Source: Lentzea sp033794685 (GTDB lineage: Bacteria > Actinomycetota > Actinomycetes > Mycobacteriales > Pseudonocardiaceae). Taken from it: a DNA stretch of 64,000 bases. A program made the translations under genes and the position numbers. The DNA lies in assembly GCA_033794685.1 (NCBI GenBank), contig JARAYZ010000003.1; one strand, 5' to 3'. Shown here one piece after another: positions 1 to 13,381 of this stretch (position 1 is the first letter of the stretch; each line of letters starts with the position of its first letter). The notes under the pieces are model-generated. The model was not told the origin of the DNA. It saw only the letters and a program-made list of their open reading frames with translations, and did no database searches.

Positions 1-3929
<3,929 letters not shown>

Positions 3930-4035
3930 TCCAAGCCCTCCGTGCCTCGGTGGTCGCAGCCAAGACTGCCACGTTAGGTTGGGAGCGAGGTAACTTGATG
4001 CCGCGATGCACGCAAACGACCCGCAGGAGGCCGTG

Positions 4036-4071
4036 ATGATCCGGCCGAACGCGCAGGACAAGAGCGGATGA
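4036..4071 (+). CDS. Possible 11-residue leader ORF coupled to the phosphatase gene
   Basis: ATG 4036 is preceded by a perfect AGGAGG (4025-4030) with five bases spacing. The ORF reads MIRPNAQDKSG and its TGA overlaps the ATG of the next gene in an ATGA. The downstream ATG at 4068 has no good ribosome-binding site of its own, so termination-reinitiation from this leader is a reasonable inference. An upstream in-frame ATG (4006) would give 21 residues. Its function as a peptide is unknown and it may serve only to deliver ribosomes. Confidence 0.4.
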   Translation: MIRPNAQDKSG

Positions 4072-5453
4072 GCAGCGTCGTGGGCATCGACCTCGACGGC
4101 TGGCAGCGCCTGGTGGACGGGCTGCGCGAAGCCGTCTTCGTCGTGGACCCCTCCGGAGTGGTGCGCGTGCGCAACGCCGCGGCCGCGGACCGGTTCCCCC
4201 GCCTGGGGCTCGGCGGGCAGTTCGACGTGCACGTCGCGGGCCGTCAGCACGACCTCGGCGAGGGCTGGAGTGCCTGGTACTTCACGGACTCCACGCTCGA
4301 CCACGCCCACCTGCGCCTCGCCGGCGGCTCGTCGCGCGAACTGACGCTGAAGACGATCGTGCAGCTCGCGGCGGAGTTGCTGGGCGAGCACTGCGTCGCC
4401 GTGGTGCCCGCCACCCGTGATCGGCTCGAGTGGTGGCGTTGCGGTGGCGGAGAACCGACGGTCACCCGCACGCCTCGCCGGGCCTCCGAGATCTCGGAGG
4501 TGCTGACCGGCACGTCGAAGCTGACGAAGATCACCTCATTGGGTGAAGGTAGCTGGGGCGTGCCGGAGGACTTCGGCTGCGCGCTCGCGGTGCCGCTGGG
4601 GGTCGGCGGCGCGCTGGTCGTGGTGCGCAAGGGCGACTTCGCGCCGAACGACGTCGAGCGCGTGAAGCTGTTCGGCAAGCACGCGGCCGTGGCGCTGGAG
4701 TCGTCGTCGAAGCTGAGCGAGCAGCAGCGGACGATCGAGATCCTGCGGTCGGCGCTGCTGCCGTTGCCGCTGCCCGAGGTGCGCGGTGTGACGCTGGCCT
4801 CGGTGTTCATCCCCGCCCATCAACGGGCGCTGGTCGGCGGCGACTTCTACGACGTGCACCCGCGCACGGACGGCTCGGCGACGTTCGTGCTGGGCGACGT
4901 CTGCGGCCACGGCCTGGAGGCCGCGGTCCACAGTGGACGTGTGCGGCAGTCGCTGCAGGCGCTCTCGCTGGTCGAGACGAACCCGGTGCGGCTGCTGCAC
5001 CTGCTGAACACGTCGTTGCGCGCCACCGGTTCGAAGCTCTTCACCACCCTTGTCGTCGGCGAGCTCGTGCCGCTGGCAGACGGGGGAGTGCGGCTGTCGC
5101 TCGCGTCCGGCGGCCACCCCGCGCCGCTGGTGCTGCGGGCCGACGGCAGCGTGGACGAGGTGGGCGCGACGGGCGCGATCGTCGGAATCCTGGCGGACGT
5201 CCGGTTCTCCGGCGAGCAGGTGACGCTGGCACCGGGGGACACGCTGGTGCTGTACAGCGACGGGTTCACCGAGGCCCGCGCACACACGGACCGCACGGAG
5301 TTGTTCGGCGAGCAGCGTCTGCGGGCGGTGCTGAAGGAGTGCAAGGGGCTGCCGGCGGAGGAGATCGCGCGGCACTGCGAGCGGGCCGTGCTCAAGTGGC
5401 TGGACCGGGACGACCACGACGACCTGGCGTTGCTGGCCGTCCAGGCGGTGTGA
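4068..5453 (+). CDS. PAS-GAF-SpoIIE (PP2C-type) serine phosphatase
   Basis: Predicted cytoplasmic metal-dependent Ser/Thr phosphatase of the RsbU/SpoIIE type, 461 residues, normally acting on anti-anti-sigma proteins. Residues about 10-60 (LREAVFVVDPSGVVRVRNAAAA) look like a PAS domain, about 85-235 like a GAF domain, and about 245-461 form the PP2C domain with GGDFYDV (about 257, metal Asp), LGDVCGHGLEAA, LYSDGFTEAR (about 393) and the terminal DHDDLALLAV. No anti-sigma kinase domain is attached and no STAS/RsbW-like partner lies in the window, so the substrate is unknown. The gene diverges from the HAMP-repeat kinase with 138 bp between starts; the two may belong to one stress-signalling path. 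The start is chosen from the ATGA overlap with the leader ORF. Confidence 0.92.
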   Translation: MSSVVGIDLDGWQRLVDGLREAVFVVDPSGVVRVRNAAAADRFPRLGLGGQFDVHVAGRQHDLGEGWSAWYFTDSTLDHAHLRLAGGSSRELTLKTIVQLAAELLGEHCVAVVPATRDRLEWWRCGGGEPTVTRTPRRASEISEVLTGTSKLTKITSLGEGSWGVPEDFGCALAVPLGVGGALVVVRKGDFAPNDVERVKLFGKHAAVALESSSKLSEQQRTIEILRSALLPLPLPEVRGVTLASVFIPAHQRALVGGDFYDVHPRTDGSATFVLGDVCGHGLEAAVHSGRVRQSLQALSLVETNPVRLLHLLNTSLRATGSKLFTTLVVGELVPLADGGVRLSLASGGHPAPLVLRADGSVDEVGATGAIVGILADVRFSGEQVTLAPGDTLVLYSDGFTEARAHTDRTELFGEQRLRAVLKECKGLPAEEIARHCERAVLKWLDRDDHDDLALLAVQAV

Positions 5454-5524
5454 ACGAAATTCCCGGTACAAGGGTTCATCTCGCGTTCGTTTGCCACGAC
5501 AGGTTGACCGGCTGAGATCGGCGC

Positions 5525-7156
5525 ATGTCCCACTCTCACGATCACCCGCACGGTGATCACGCGCACCACCACCACGAGGTCGAGCCGGTCGAAGGCAGCT
5601 GGCTCGACCCCGAGGACGACCGCCCGTCGTCGGTCGAGCGCCGCAAGTTCCTGGCAGGGCTGGGCATCGTGGCGGGCGCCGCCGGAGCCGTCGCCGTGGG
5701 CACCGGCAAGGCCGAGGCGCACGTCCCGGTCAACCCGTGGGGCGGCGGTGAGCGCTGGTACGCGGGCGACCACCACATCCACACCCAGTACTCCGACGAC
5801 GGCCAGTACACGATCGCGCAACAGGTCGCGAAGGCGCACGAGTTCGGCCTCGACTGGGTCGTGATCACCGACCACGGCGGCGTCGCGCACCAGAAGTTCT
5901 CGATCGACCAGATCACGCCGGACATCGAGAAGGTCCGCCGGTCGCAGCGCGACGTGCTGGTCTACCAGGGCCTGGAGTGGAACATCCCCGGTGCCGAGCA
6001 CGCCACCGTGTTCCTGCCGCCGGGCAAGCACACCGTCGACATCCTCAAGGCCTTCGAACTGTCCTACGACGGCAGGATCGCGAACAACACGGAGTCGCTC
6101 GCCCTGGCCGCACTGCGGTACCTGGAGGCGCAGGTCCTCTCCGGACGGACCGAGATCGCGCTGATGTTCGCGAACCACCCGTCCCGGCGCGGCGTCGACA
6201 GCCCGCACGAGATCCGCGGCTGGCGCGACGCGGCCCCCGGTGTCGCGGTCGGCATGGAGGGCGCGCCCGGCCACCAGGCCGCCGGCACGCCGAAGTCCGC
6301 GGGCGGCTCCGGCCGTGCGCGCGGCTACTACGACACGGCCGCCCCGCTGCCGGAGTCGTTCCAGGCCTACCCGCCGGAGTCCTACCGCACGCACGGCGGG
6401 TTCGACTGGATGACCGCGAAGGTCGGCGGCCTGTGGGACTCGCTGCTCGCCGAGGGCCGTCCGTGGTGGATCACCGCGAACTCGGACGTGCACCAGGTCT
6501 TCAACGACACGCTCACACCCGGCAAGCAGGACTACGCCACTACCGGGTCGAAGGGCGCGCCGATCGACTCGGGCGTCAAGCAGACCGCCTACGGCGACTT
6601 CTTCCCCGGCCAGTACGGCGCGAACGTCGTCGGCTCCCGCTCGAAGTCCTATGTGGACGTCATGCGCGGTCTGCAGGCGGGCAAGGTCCTCACCGTGCAC
6701 GGCCACCTCATCGACGGCCTGGAGCTGCGCGTGCGTTCGCGCGACGACCTGCGCGGCGTGACCCTGGGCGGGCGGACCTTCGTGCGTCGTGGCGGCGACG
6801 TCGAGGTCACCATCGAGATCGACCGCACCACCGGCCCGAACTTCTCGGGCGCCACGCCCGTGCTGGCCAAGGTCGACCTGATCTCGGGGCCGGTGACCGG
6901 TCCGTCCGCCGACCGCGACCTGTTCGTGGCGCCCGAGACGGCGGTCGCGAAGACGTTCGAGGTGCCGCGCAAGGGCAAGATCCGGTTCACGCACACGTTC
7001 AAGAGCGTCGAGCGTTCTTTCTACCTGCGGCTGCGGGGCAGCGACGGCAAGCGGCTCACCTCGTCCGGTGACCCGGTGATCGACGAGATCGCGAACTCGG
7101 ACCCGTGGGCCGACCTCTGGTTCTACGCCAACCCGGTGTTCGTGGACGTGATCTGA
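5525..7156 (+). CDS. Tat-exported PHP-domain metallohydrolase with His-rich N-terminus
   Basis: The 543-residue protein opens with a histidine-rich stretch (nine His in the first 17 residues), then an acidic spacer, then a twin-arginine signal (VERRKFLAG plus a hydrophobic Ala/Gly run, residues about 38-64). The mature part carries PHP-family metal-site motifs: GDHHIHTQYSDDG (about 81), VITDHGG (about 113), ANHPSRRG (about 216) and TANSDVHQ (about 317). PHP proteins are multi-metal phosphoesterases or phosphatases; here export after folding, with metals loaded, is expected. The His-rich leader lies before the Tat motif and would remain cytoplasmic before cleavage, which is unusual. The substrate is unknown; the C-terminal part (about 400-543) looks like a beta-rich extra domain. 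It is followed closely by the TMEM175-type gene (13 bp gap). Confidence 0.88.
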   Translation: MSHSHDHPHGDHAHHHHEVEPVEGSWLDPEDDRPSSVERRKFLAGLGIVAGAAGAVAVGTGKAEAHVPVNPWGGGERWYAGDHHIHTQYSDDGQYTIAQQVAKAHEFGLDWVVITDHGGVAHQKFSIDQITPDIEKVRRSQRDVLVYQGLEWNIPGAEHATVFLPPGKHTVDILKAFELSYDGRIANNTESLALAALRYLEAQVLSGRTEIALMFANHPSRRGVDSPHEIRGWRDAAPGVAVGMEGAPGHQAAGTPKSAGGSGRARGYYDTAAPLPESFQAYPPESYRTHGGFDWMTAKVGGLWDSLLAEGRPWWITANSDVHQVFNDTLTPGKQDYATTGSKGAPIDSGVKQTAYGDFFPGQYGANVVGSRSKSYVDVMRGLQAGKVLTVHGHLIDGLELRVRSRDDLRGVTLGGRTFVRRGGDVEVTIEIDRTTGPNFSGATPVLAKVDLISGPVTGPSADRDLFVAPETAVAKTFEVPRKGKIRFTHTFKSVERSFYLRLRGSDGKRLTSSGDPVIDEIANSDPWADLWFYANPVFVDVI

Positions 7157-7169
7157 GTAGGTTGGGCTC

Positions 7170-7745
7170 GTGTCCATGAAGCGCGAGCCCGACCGCCTGG
7201 TCCTGTTCACCGACGCGGTGGTCGCGATCGCGATCACCCTGCTGGTGCTGCCACTGGTGGAGATCACCTCGGACACGGGTTCCGAGCCGGCGTCCGAGCT
7301 GGTCGCCCACCACTGGCCGCAGATCTTCAGCTTCCTGCTGAGCTTCGTGGTCATCGCGCACCTGTGGTTCACCCACCACCGGCTGTTCGAGAACGTGAAG
7401 CAGTACAGCGGCCCGCTCGTGGTGCTGAACATGGCGTGGCTGCTCACCATCGTGGTGCTGCCGTTCCCGACCGAGCTCGTCGGCAGGCCGGGAGTGGACC
7501 ACTTCACCCAGTTCTTCTACATCGGCACGATCACCGTCAGCAGTGCGCTGCTGACCGCGATCACGCTGCTCGTGCACGGAAGCCCGGAGCTGGCAGTGGA
7601 GGCGCGCGGACTGTCGCGGCCGGTGGTGCTCCGGGCGCTCGTGCCGACCGCCGTGCTGCTGCTCGCCCTCGTGCTGTCGCCGTTGATCAGCTACTGGGGT
7701 CTGCTGTTGCTGCTGGTCAGCCCGTTGGCGCAGCGGATCCGATGA
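7170..7745 (+). CDS. TMEM175/DUF1211-type potassium channel protein
   Basis: This membrane protein of 191 residues has about six hydrophobic segments. The first carries the family signature RLVLFTDAVVAIAITLLVLPL (family form: FSDAVFAIAITLL), and the third shows LWFTHHRLF, both typical of bacterial TMEM175 channels, which conduct K+ as tetramers. GTG 7170 is used; ATG 7176 two codons later is an alternative. The end overlaps the convergent MmyB-type regulator gene by 29 bp. There is no cytosolic regulatory domain. Confidence 0.85.
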   Translation: MSMKREPDRLVLFTDAVVAIAITLLVLPLVEITSDTGSEPASELVAHHWPQIFSFLLSFVVIAHLWFTHHRLFENVKQYSGPLVVLNMAWLLTIVVLPFPTELVGRPGVDHFTQFFYIGTITVSSALLTAITLLVHGSPELAVEARGLSRPVVLRALVPTAVLLLALVLSPLISYWGLLLLLVSPLAQRIR

Positions 7746-8565
7746 CCGAGAGCAGCTGCAGCTTCTCGTAGCTCTCGCTGCCGGGCGTGGCGGTGTAGAC
7801 CAGCAGGAAGTGGTGCTGGTCGGGGTCGAGCAGCGTCTGGCACTGCAGCTCCAGCGCGCCGACGCTCGGGTGCACGTAGCGCTTGACCTCCTTGGGGCGC
7901 AGGCCGATCTCCTGCCGTTCCCAGACGACGCGGAACTCCTCGCTGCGGGCGAGCAGGAGTTCGGTGTAGTGGGCCGCGCGGGAACCGGGACCGTGCCGGG
8001 TGAGGGCCTCGCGCAGTCCCGAGGCGAACATCCGGCCGAGGAACTCGTGGTCGGCGGGCTCGTACAACGCGCGGCAGCCGGGATCGGTGAACCAGCGGTA
8101 GCCGAGGCTGCGCTCCGGGCCCGCGTACCGGGTCAGGTCGCCGGTGAGCGCGCTGCCGAGCGGGGTCTGGCGCAGGGTCTCACCCAGGTCGGTGACGATC
8201 TCGGCCGCGGTGTCGTGCAGGCGGTCGAAGATCCGCGCGAGGCCGGGGGTGACGTGGTCACCGGACGGGCCGCGGTGCGGCGGGGTGTGGCCCGCGAGGC
8301 GGAACAGGTGGTCGCGCTCGTCGAGTGAGAGGTGCAGGCCCTGGGCGATCGCCGCGATCATCTGCTCGGACGGGTGCGGGCCTCGTTCCTGCTCCAGGCG
8401 GGCGTAGTAGTCGGTGGACATGTTGCAGCGCGCGGCGACCTCCTCGCGGCGCAGGCCGTTCGTCCGCCGTCGCGGTCCGCGCCGCAGGCCGATGTCCTCG
8501 GGTTGCAACGCCTCCCTGCGGTGCCGCAGGAACGCGGCCAGACCGGTTCGGTCGATCACGGTCAC
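7717..8565 (-). CDS. XRE-family regulator with MmyB-like ligand-binding domain
   Basis: A 282-residue transcription factor. Residues about 8-75 form an XRE helix-turn-helix (LRREEVAARCNMSTDYYARLEQERG); residues about 105-270 match the MmyB-like ligand-binding domain (FRVVWERQEIGLRPKEVKRYVHPSVGAL is the family hallmark, ending LLVYTATPGS). Members of this family usually sit divergent to a short-chain dehydrogenase and control it in response to small hydrophobic ligands; exactly that arrangement is seen here, with an SDR starting 127 bp away. Start is GTG 8565 preceded by GAGAGGA. An 8-bp inverted repeat (CCGTGGCT at 8574-8581 and AGCCACGG at 8608-8615) in the shared promoter is a weak operator candidate. 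Confidence 0.92.
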   Translation of the reverse strand: MTVIDRTGLAAFLRHRREALQPEDIGLRRGPRRRTNGLRREEVAARCNMSTDYYARLEQERGPHPSEQMIAAIAQGLHLSLDERDHLFRLAGHTPPHRGPSGDHVTPGLARIFDRLHDTAAEIVTDLGETLRQTPLGSALTGDLTRYAGPERSLGYRWFTDPGCRALYEPADHEFLGRMFASGLREALTRHGPGSRAAHYTELLLARSEEFRVVWERQEIGLRPKEVKRYVHPSVGALELQCQTLLDPDQHHFLLVYTATPGSESYEKLQLLSVIGSAAPTG

Positions 8566-8692
8566 TCCTCTCGCCGTGGCTCCTTTCTAACGGTCGCGCG
8601 GCTTCGCAGCCACGGACTGTCAGGTCCTGGATCAGCGGCGGCCGTCCGTCCACGGTGGAACGAGCAAGCCACGACGAGCAGGGGAGTGCGCG

Positions 8693-9637
8693 ATGAGCAG
8701 GAAGTACGACGTCGAGATCCCGGACCTGTCCGGCAGGCGCGCGATCGTCACCGGCGCCAGCGACGGGGTCGGGCTCGGCATCGCGGGACGGCTCGCGGCG
8801 GCCGGGGCCGAGGTCGTCCTGCCCGTCCGCAACCAGCGCAAGGGCGAGGCGGCGATCGCGGCGATCCGCCGGCGGACCCCGGACGCGCAGGTGTCGCTGC
8901 GTTCGCTCGACCTCTCCTCGTTGCGGTCGGTCGCCGCGCTGGGCGACACGCTGCTGGCCGAGGACAGGCCGGTGCACATCCTGATCAACAACGCGGGTGT
9001 CATGACCCCGCCCGACCGCCAGACGACCGCGGACGGGTTCGAGCTGCAGTTCGGCACCAACCACCTGGGGCACTTCGCCCTCGTCACGCACCTGCTGCCG
9101 GTGCTGAAGGCCGGCCGCGCCCGCGTGACGTCGCAGATCAGCATCTCCGCCAACCAGAACGCCATCAACTGGGACGACCTCAACTGGGAGCGCTCGTACA
9201 GCGGCGCCAAGGCCTACAGCCAGTCGAAGATCGCACTCGGGCTCTTCGGACTGGAACTCGCGCGGCGCAGCGAGGCGGGCGGCTGGGGCATCACCAGCAC
9301 CCTGTCGCATCCCGGGGTCGCGCCGACCAACCTGCTGGCCGCCCGTCCGGAGGTGGGGCGCGCGTCCGACACGCTCGGCGTGCGGGTGATCCGGGTGCTC
9401 TCGCGGGTGGGAGTCCTCGGCACCGTCGAGTCCGCTCAGCTGCCGGCCCTGCTCGCCGCGACCGTTCCCGACGCGGCAGTGTTCTACGGTCCGAGCCGCG
9501 TCGCGCACCTGAGCGGACCGCCTGCCGAGCAAGCCCTCTACAGCCGCCTGCGCGGCGTCGACGAGGCCCGCCGCGTGTGGGAGGTGTCGGAGGAGTTGGT
9601 GGCTAGCGGACTCCGTGCGGGCGGAACTGGACGCTGA
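8693..9637 (+). CDS. Short-chain dehydrogenase/reductase
   Basis: NAD(P)-dependent oxidoreductase of 314 residues with a Rossmann fold. Visible motifs are VTGASDGVGLGIA (TGxxxGxG, near residue 20), INNAGVM (near 98), and the catalytic pair in AYSQSK (Tyr/Lys near 176-180). The catalytic Ser position is in SQISISANQN. Length and FELQFGTNHLGHFALV match the retinol-dehydrogenase-like SDR group. It lies divergent to the MmyB-type regulator, which probably controls it. The start ATG follows AGGGGAG. Its 3' end overlaps the convergent alkB gene by 35 bp. The substrate cannot be told from sequence. Confidence 0.9.
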   Translation: MSRKYDVEIPDLSGRRAIVTGASDGVGLGIAGRLAAAGAEVVLPVRNQRKGEAAIAAIRRRTPDAQVSLRSLDLSSLRSVAALGDTLLAEDRPVHILINNAGVMTPPDRQTTADGFELQFGTNHLGHFALVTHLLPVLKAGRARVTSQISISANQNAINWDDLNWERSYSGAKAYSQSKIALGLFGLELARRSEAGGWGITSTLSHPGVAPTNLLAARPEVGRASDTLGVRVIRVLSRVGVLGTVESAQLPALLAATVPDAAVFYGPSRVAHLSGPPAEQALYSRLRGVDEARRVWEVSEELVASGLRAGGTGR

Positions 9638-10211
9638 TCCGCGGACCGACCACTGTGGACGTCTTCGGGATCGCGTGCTCCCAGGTGCGCTGGCACGAGC
9701 CGCCCATCACGAGCAGGTCGCCGTGGCCCAGCGCGTACTTGTGCGTCTCGCCGCCACCGCGCGGCCGCAGCAGCAGGGCGCGGGGCGTGCCGACGGACAG
9801 GATCGCGACCATCGTGTCCTCGGTCTGGCCGCGGCCGATCGTGTCGCCGTGCCACGCGACGCTGTCCCGGCCGTCGCGGTAGTAGCAGAGGCCCGCCGTG
9901 GTGAACGGTTCGTTCAGCTCCGCCAGGTAGTGCCTGCTGAGAGTGTCGCGGGCCGTGGTGAGGACGTCGAACGGCAGGGCGCCGCCGTAGAAGCAGAGCA
10001 GGCGCGGCACGTCGACCACCGTGTCGTACATCTGGCGGCGTTCGGCCCGCCACGGCACCTCGGCGACGAGCTGGTCGAACACCGCGTCGGCACCCGCGAG
10101 CCAGCCCGGCTGGACGTCGATCCACGCGCCGTGGGCGAGTTCGGTGCGGCGTGGGGCGAGCGGGGCCAGCTCGGGCTCCGCTTCCAGGTCGAAGAGGGAT
10201 CCCTGGCGCAT
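9603..10211 (-). CDS. alkB: AlkB-family 2-oxoglutarate/Fe(II) dioxygenase (DNA alkylation repair)
   Basis: The 202-residue protein has the AlkB fold signatures: FYGGALPFDVLTTARD near the middle, the iron-binding WHGDTIG (HxD), AILSVGTPRALLLRP, the distal His in TWEHAIPKT, and the 2-oxoglutarate-binding ending GPRISVQFRPHG (Arg pair). AlkB enzymes remove methyl groups from N1-methyladenine and N3-methylcytosine in DNA or RNA by oxidation. Start is taken at ATG 10211 (MRQGSLFDLE); the frame stays open further upstream but runs into the TetR gene. A LexA-like palindrome sits 14-29 bp before this start, suggesting SOS or damage control. Confidence 0.92.
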   Translation of the reverse strand: MRQGSLFDLEAEPELAPLAPRRTELAHGAWIDVQPGWLAGADAVFDQLVAEVPWRAERRQMYDTVVDVPRLLCFYGGALPFDVLTTARDTLSRHYLAELNEPFTTAGLCYYRDGRDSVAWHGDTIGRGQTEDTMVAILSVGTPRALLLRPRGGGETHKYALGHGDLLVMGGSCQRTWEHAIPKTSTVVGPRISVQFRPHGVR

Positions 10212-10224
10212 GCGGAGAGCATAA

Positions 10225-10240
10225 TCGAACACGTGTTCTA
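10225..10240. promoter_or_regulatory. LexA-like SOS box upstream of alkB
   Basis: TCGAACACGTGTTCTA matches the actinobacterial LexA consensus TCGAAC-N4-GTTCGA in all but one specified position and contains a perfect 12-bp palindrome (10227-10238). It overlaps the stop codon of the TetR gene and lies just before alkB, a DNA-repair gene, so the match makes functional sense. Binding is inferred, not shown. Confidence 0.6.
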
Positions 10241-10777
10241 GGGCGATAGCACGGCCCACACGGCGTCCGCGACGATCTCGCGCGCCTGCGCCAGGTCGAA
10301 GACGCCGAGCAGGAACCGGCGCACCGACTCGTGCGCCGCCCCCATCGCCACCGGCTCCAGCGCCCACGGCGGCACCGCGCGCAGCTCGCCGGCCGCCATC
10401 CGGTCCAGGAACCACGCCAGCACCGGCGCGAACTCCGCCATCTTGGCCGCGGGATCGGCGTGATCCGGTGCGGCGTAGAGGAAGCGCGCCCGGCTGGGGT
10501 TCGCCATCACCCAGTCGAGGTAGCTCAGCGTCAGGCCGCGCACGCCTTCCTCGGCTGAGCCCGTCCGCAGCGCGGGCAGCATCGCGGCGACACAACGGCC
10601 GTAGCTGTCGGCGTAGAGCTGCGCGAACACACCCGCGCGGCTGCCGAAGTGGTGGTAGATGCTGCCGTTCGACATGCCCGACCTCTCGGTCAGGGCCGCG
10701 ATCGTGACGGCGTCGAGGCCGCCTTCCTCGACGAGCTTGAGCGCCGCGTCGAGGAGAGACTGTCGTCGGTCGGGCAT
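10238..10777 (-). CDS. TetR-family regulator of the adjacent acyl-CoA synthetase
   Basis: A 179-residue one-component repressor. The N-terminal helix-turn-helix is clear (LLDAALKLVEEGGLDAVTIAALTERSGMSNGSIYHHFGSR) and the rest is a helical ligand/dimerisation domain. It diverges from a long-chain acyl-CoA synthetase gene, and the 50-bp space between starts holds a 21-bp perfect palindrome. By analogy with FadR-type TetR proteins an acyl-CoA or fatty acid is a likely ligand (inference). Confidence 0.9.
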   Translation of the reverse strand: MPDRRQSLLDAALKLVEEGGLDAVTIAALTERSGMSNGSIYHHFGSRAGVFAQLYADSYGRCVAAMLPALRTGSAEEGVRGLTLSYLDWVMANPSRARFLYAAPDHADPAAKMAEFAPVLAWFLDRMAAGELRAVPPWALEPVAMGAAHESVRRFLLGVFDLAQAREIVADAVWAVLSP

Positions 10778-10793
10778 GAGGGTTAGAGTACCG

Positions 10794-10814
10794 CTCTGGA
10801 GCGACGCTCCAGAG
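10794..10814. promoter_or_regulatory. TetR operator between regulator and acyl-CoA synthetase
   Basis: CTCTGGAGCG-A-CGCTCCAGAG, a perfect 10-bp inverted repeat around one base, centred in the divergent promoter. It is the obvious binding site for the neighbouring TetR protein and would control both genes. Confidence 0.75.
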
Positions 10815-10827
10815 AAGGGGAGAAGTC

Positions 10828-12426
<1,599 letters not shown>

Positions 12427-12431
12427 AAAGC

Positions 12432-12467
12432 GCGAACCGCCCACGGCGGAAGTGGTGGGCGGTTCGC
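12432..12467. terminator. Bidirectional terminator hairpin
   Basis: GCGAACCGCCCAC pairs perfectly with GTGGGCGGTTCGC across a 10-base loop, between two convergent genes. There is no long T-run, but the stem is 13 bp and GC-rich, as is usual for actinomycete terminators. Confidence 0.8.
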
Positions 12468-12480
12468 AGTCTTCGTTCGT

Positions 12481-13254
12481 TCAGCGGCGGCCGCGCGGTT
12501 CGTCGTCGCGTTCGACCTCGACGCGTTCCTTGCGCACCTGGCCCTTGACGTCCTTCTGCTCGGTGACGACGTCCTTCTCGAGCCGGACCCGTTCCGTGGC
12601 CTCGGTGCGCTTCTGCACCACCGGTTCCTCGCGGTGCAGCGTGACCTCGGCCTGTTCGTCGGCGAACGCCCGGCCCGGCTCGCCCTTCGCGGGCTCGCGG
12701 ACGACGCGGACCTCCTCGTGCGTCACGGGCACGGTGATGTTGCGTTCCTCGGTGACCGTGTGCTTGACCAGCCGCACCCGGCCCGCCTCGACGTTGCGGG
12801 TGCCGACGTCGAGCTTCTCCTCGGAGAGCGTGACCTCGGCGGCGTCACCCTCGTTCCGCATGCCGGCCTTGTCCCGCATGCCGGCGCGCTTGGCGTCCTG
12901 CCTGCCGTCGAGCCGGTCGTGCTCGCCGGTCTTGGCGTGCGGGATCATGCCGTAGTGCCGGTAGAGCGCTTCCTGCTCCTCATCTGACATGTGGTCGTCC
13001 TCGGTGCGCACGCTCGGCGAGTCCTTCACCTGCGCCTTGGAGACGGGGACGGTGATGCCGCCGCCCGCCACCTCGCCCTGCTGGATCGGGACGAAGCTCT
13101 CCCGCATGCCGAAGAGTCCGGTGTGGACCTCGGCCCACATGGGCCTGCCGGTGCCGTCCTCGAGCCAGACCCGTTTGACCGACCCGATCTTCTCGCCCTG
13201 GTTGTCGATCACGTCGCAGTCGTACAGAGCCTCAACGTGCGTCTGGTCGATCAT
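12481..13254 (-). CDS. PRC-barrel and DUF2382 stress-type protein
   Basis: The 257-residue hydrophilic protein has an N-terminal PRC-barrel (residues about 1-75: VEALYDCDVIDNQGEKIGSVKRVWLED) and a C-terminal DUF2382 domain (about 135-250: VTLSEEKLDVGTRNVEAGRVRLVK, TVPVTHEEVRVVREP, EEPVVQKRTEATERVRLEKDV). Proteins of this composition are common in actinobacteria and Deinococcus and are linked to stress, but no biochemical role is established. The start ATG follows GGAGGG. It is monocistronic: a terminator lies downstream and an unrelated SDR upstream. Confidence 0.88.
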   Translation of the reverse strand: MIDQTHVEALYDCDVIDNQGEKIGSVKRVWLEDGTGRPMWAEVHTGLFGMRESFVPIQQGEVAGGGITVPVSKAQVKDSPSVRTEDDHMSDEEQEALYRHYGMIPHAKTGEHDRLDGRQDAKRAGMRDKAGMRNEGDAAEVTLSEEKLDVGTRNVEAGRVRLVKHTVTEERNITVPVTHEEVRVVREPAKGEPGRAFADEQAEVTLHREEPVVQKRTEATERVRLEKDVVTEQKDVKGQVRKERVEVERDDEPRGRR

Positions 13255-13381
13255 CGTGCCGTCCCTCCGCGTTTGCCGTGGTTGCCTGCCACCGCGAGGT
13301 ACCCGCCACTGTGGACCTAATCGCGGGCGCCCACCGACCGGGTGACCGCACGCGCGTGGCAGTTCAGCCGACCGGGGGACG

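Noticed and set aside
4536..7507. Long minus-strand frames over the phosphatase, PHP and TMEM175 genes
   Set aside because: Composition is Arg/Val/Asp/Gly-rich without domains, and the plus-strand genes have clear motifs and ribosome sites.
10225..10240. Considered as operator of the TetR protein rather than a LexA box
   Set aside because: The TetR protein has a far better palindrome in its own divergent promoter (10794-10814), and GAAC-N4-GTTC is the LexA pattern next to a repair gene.
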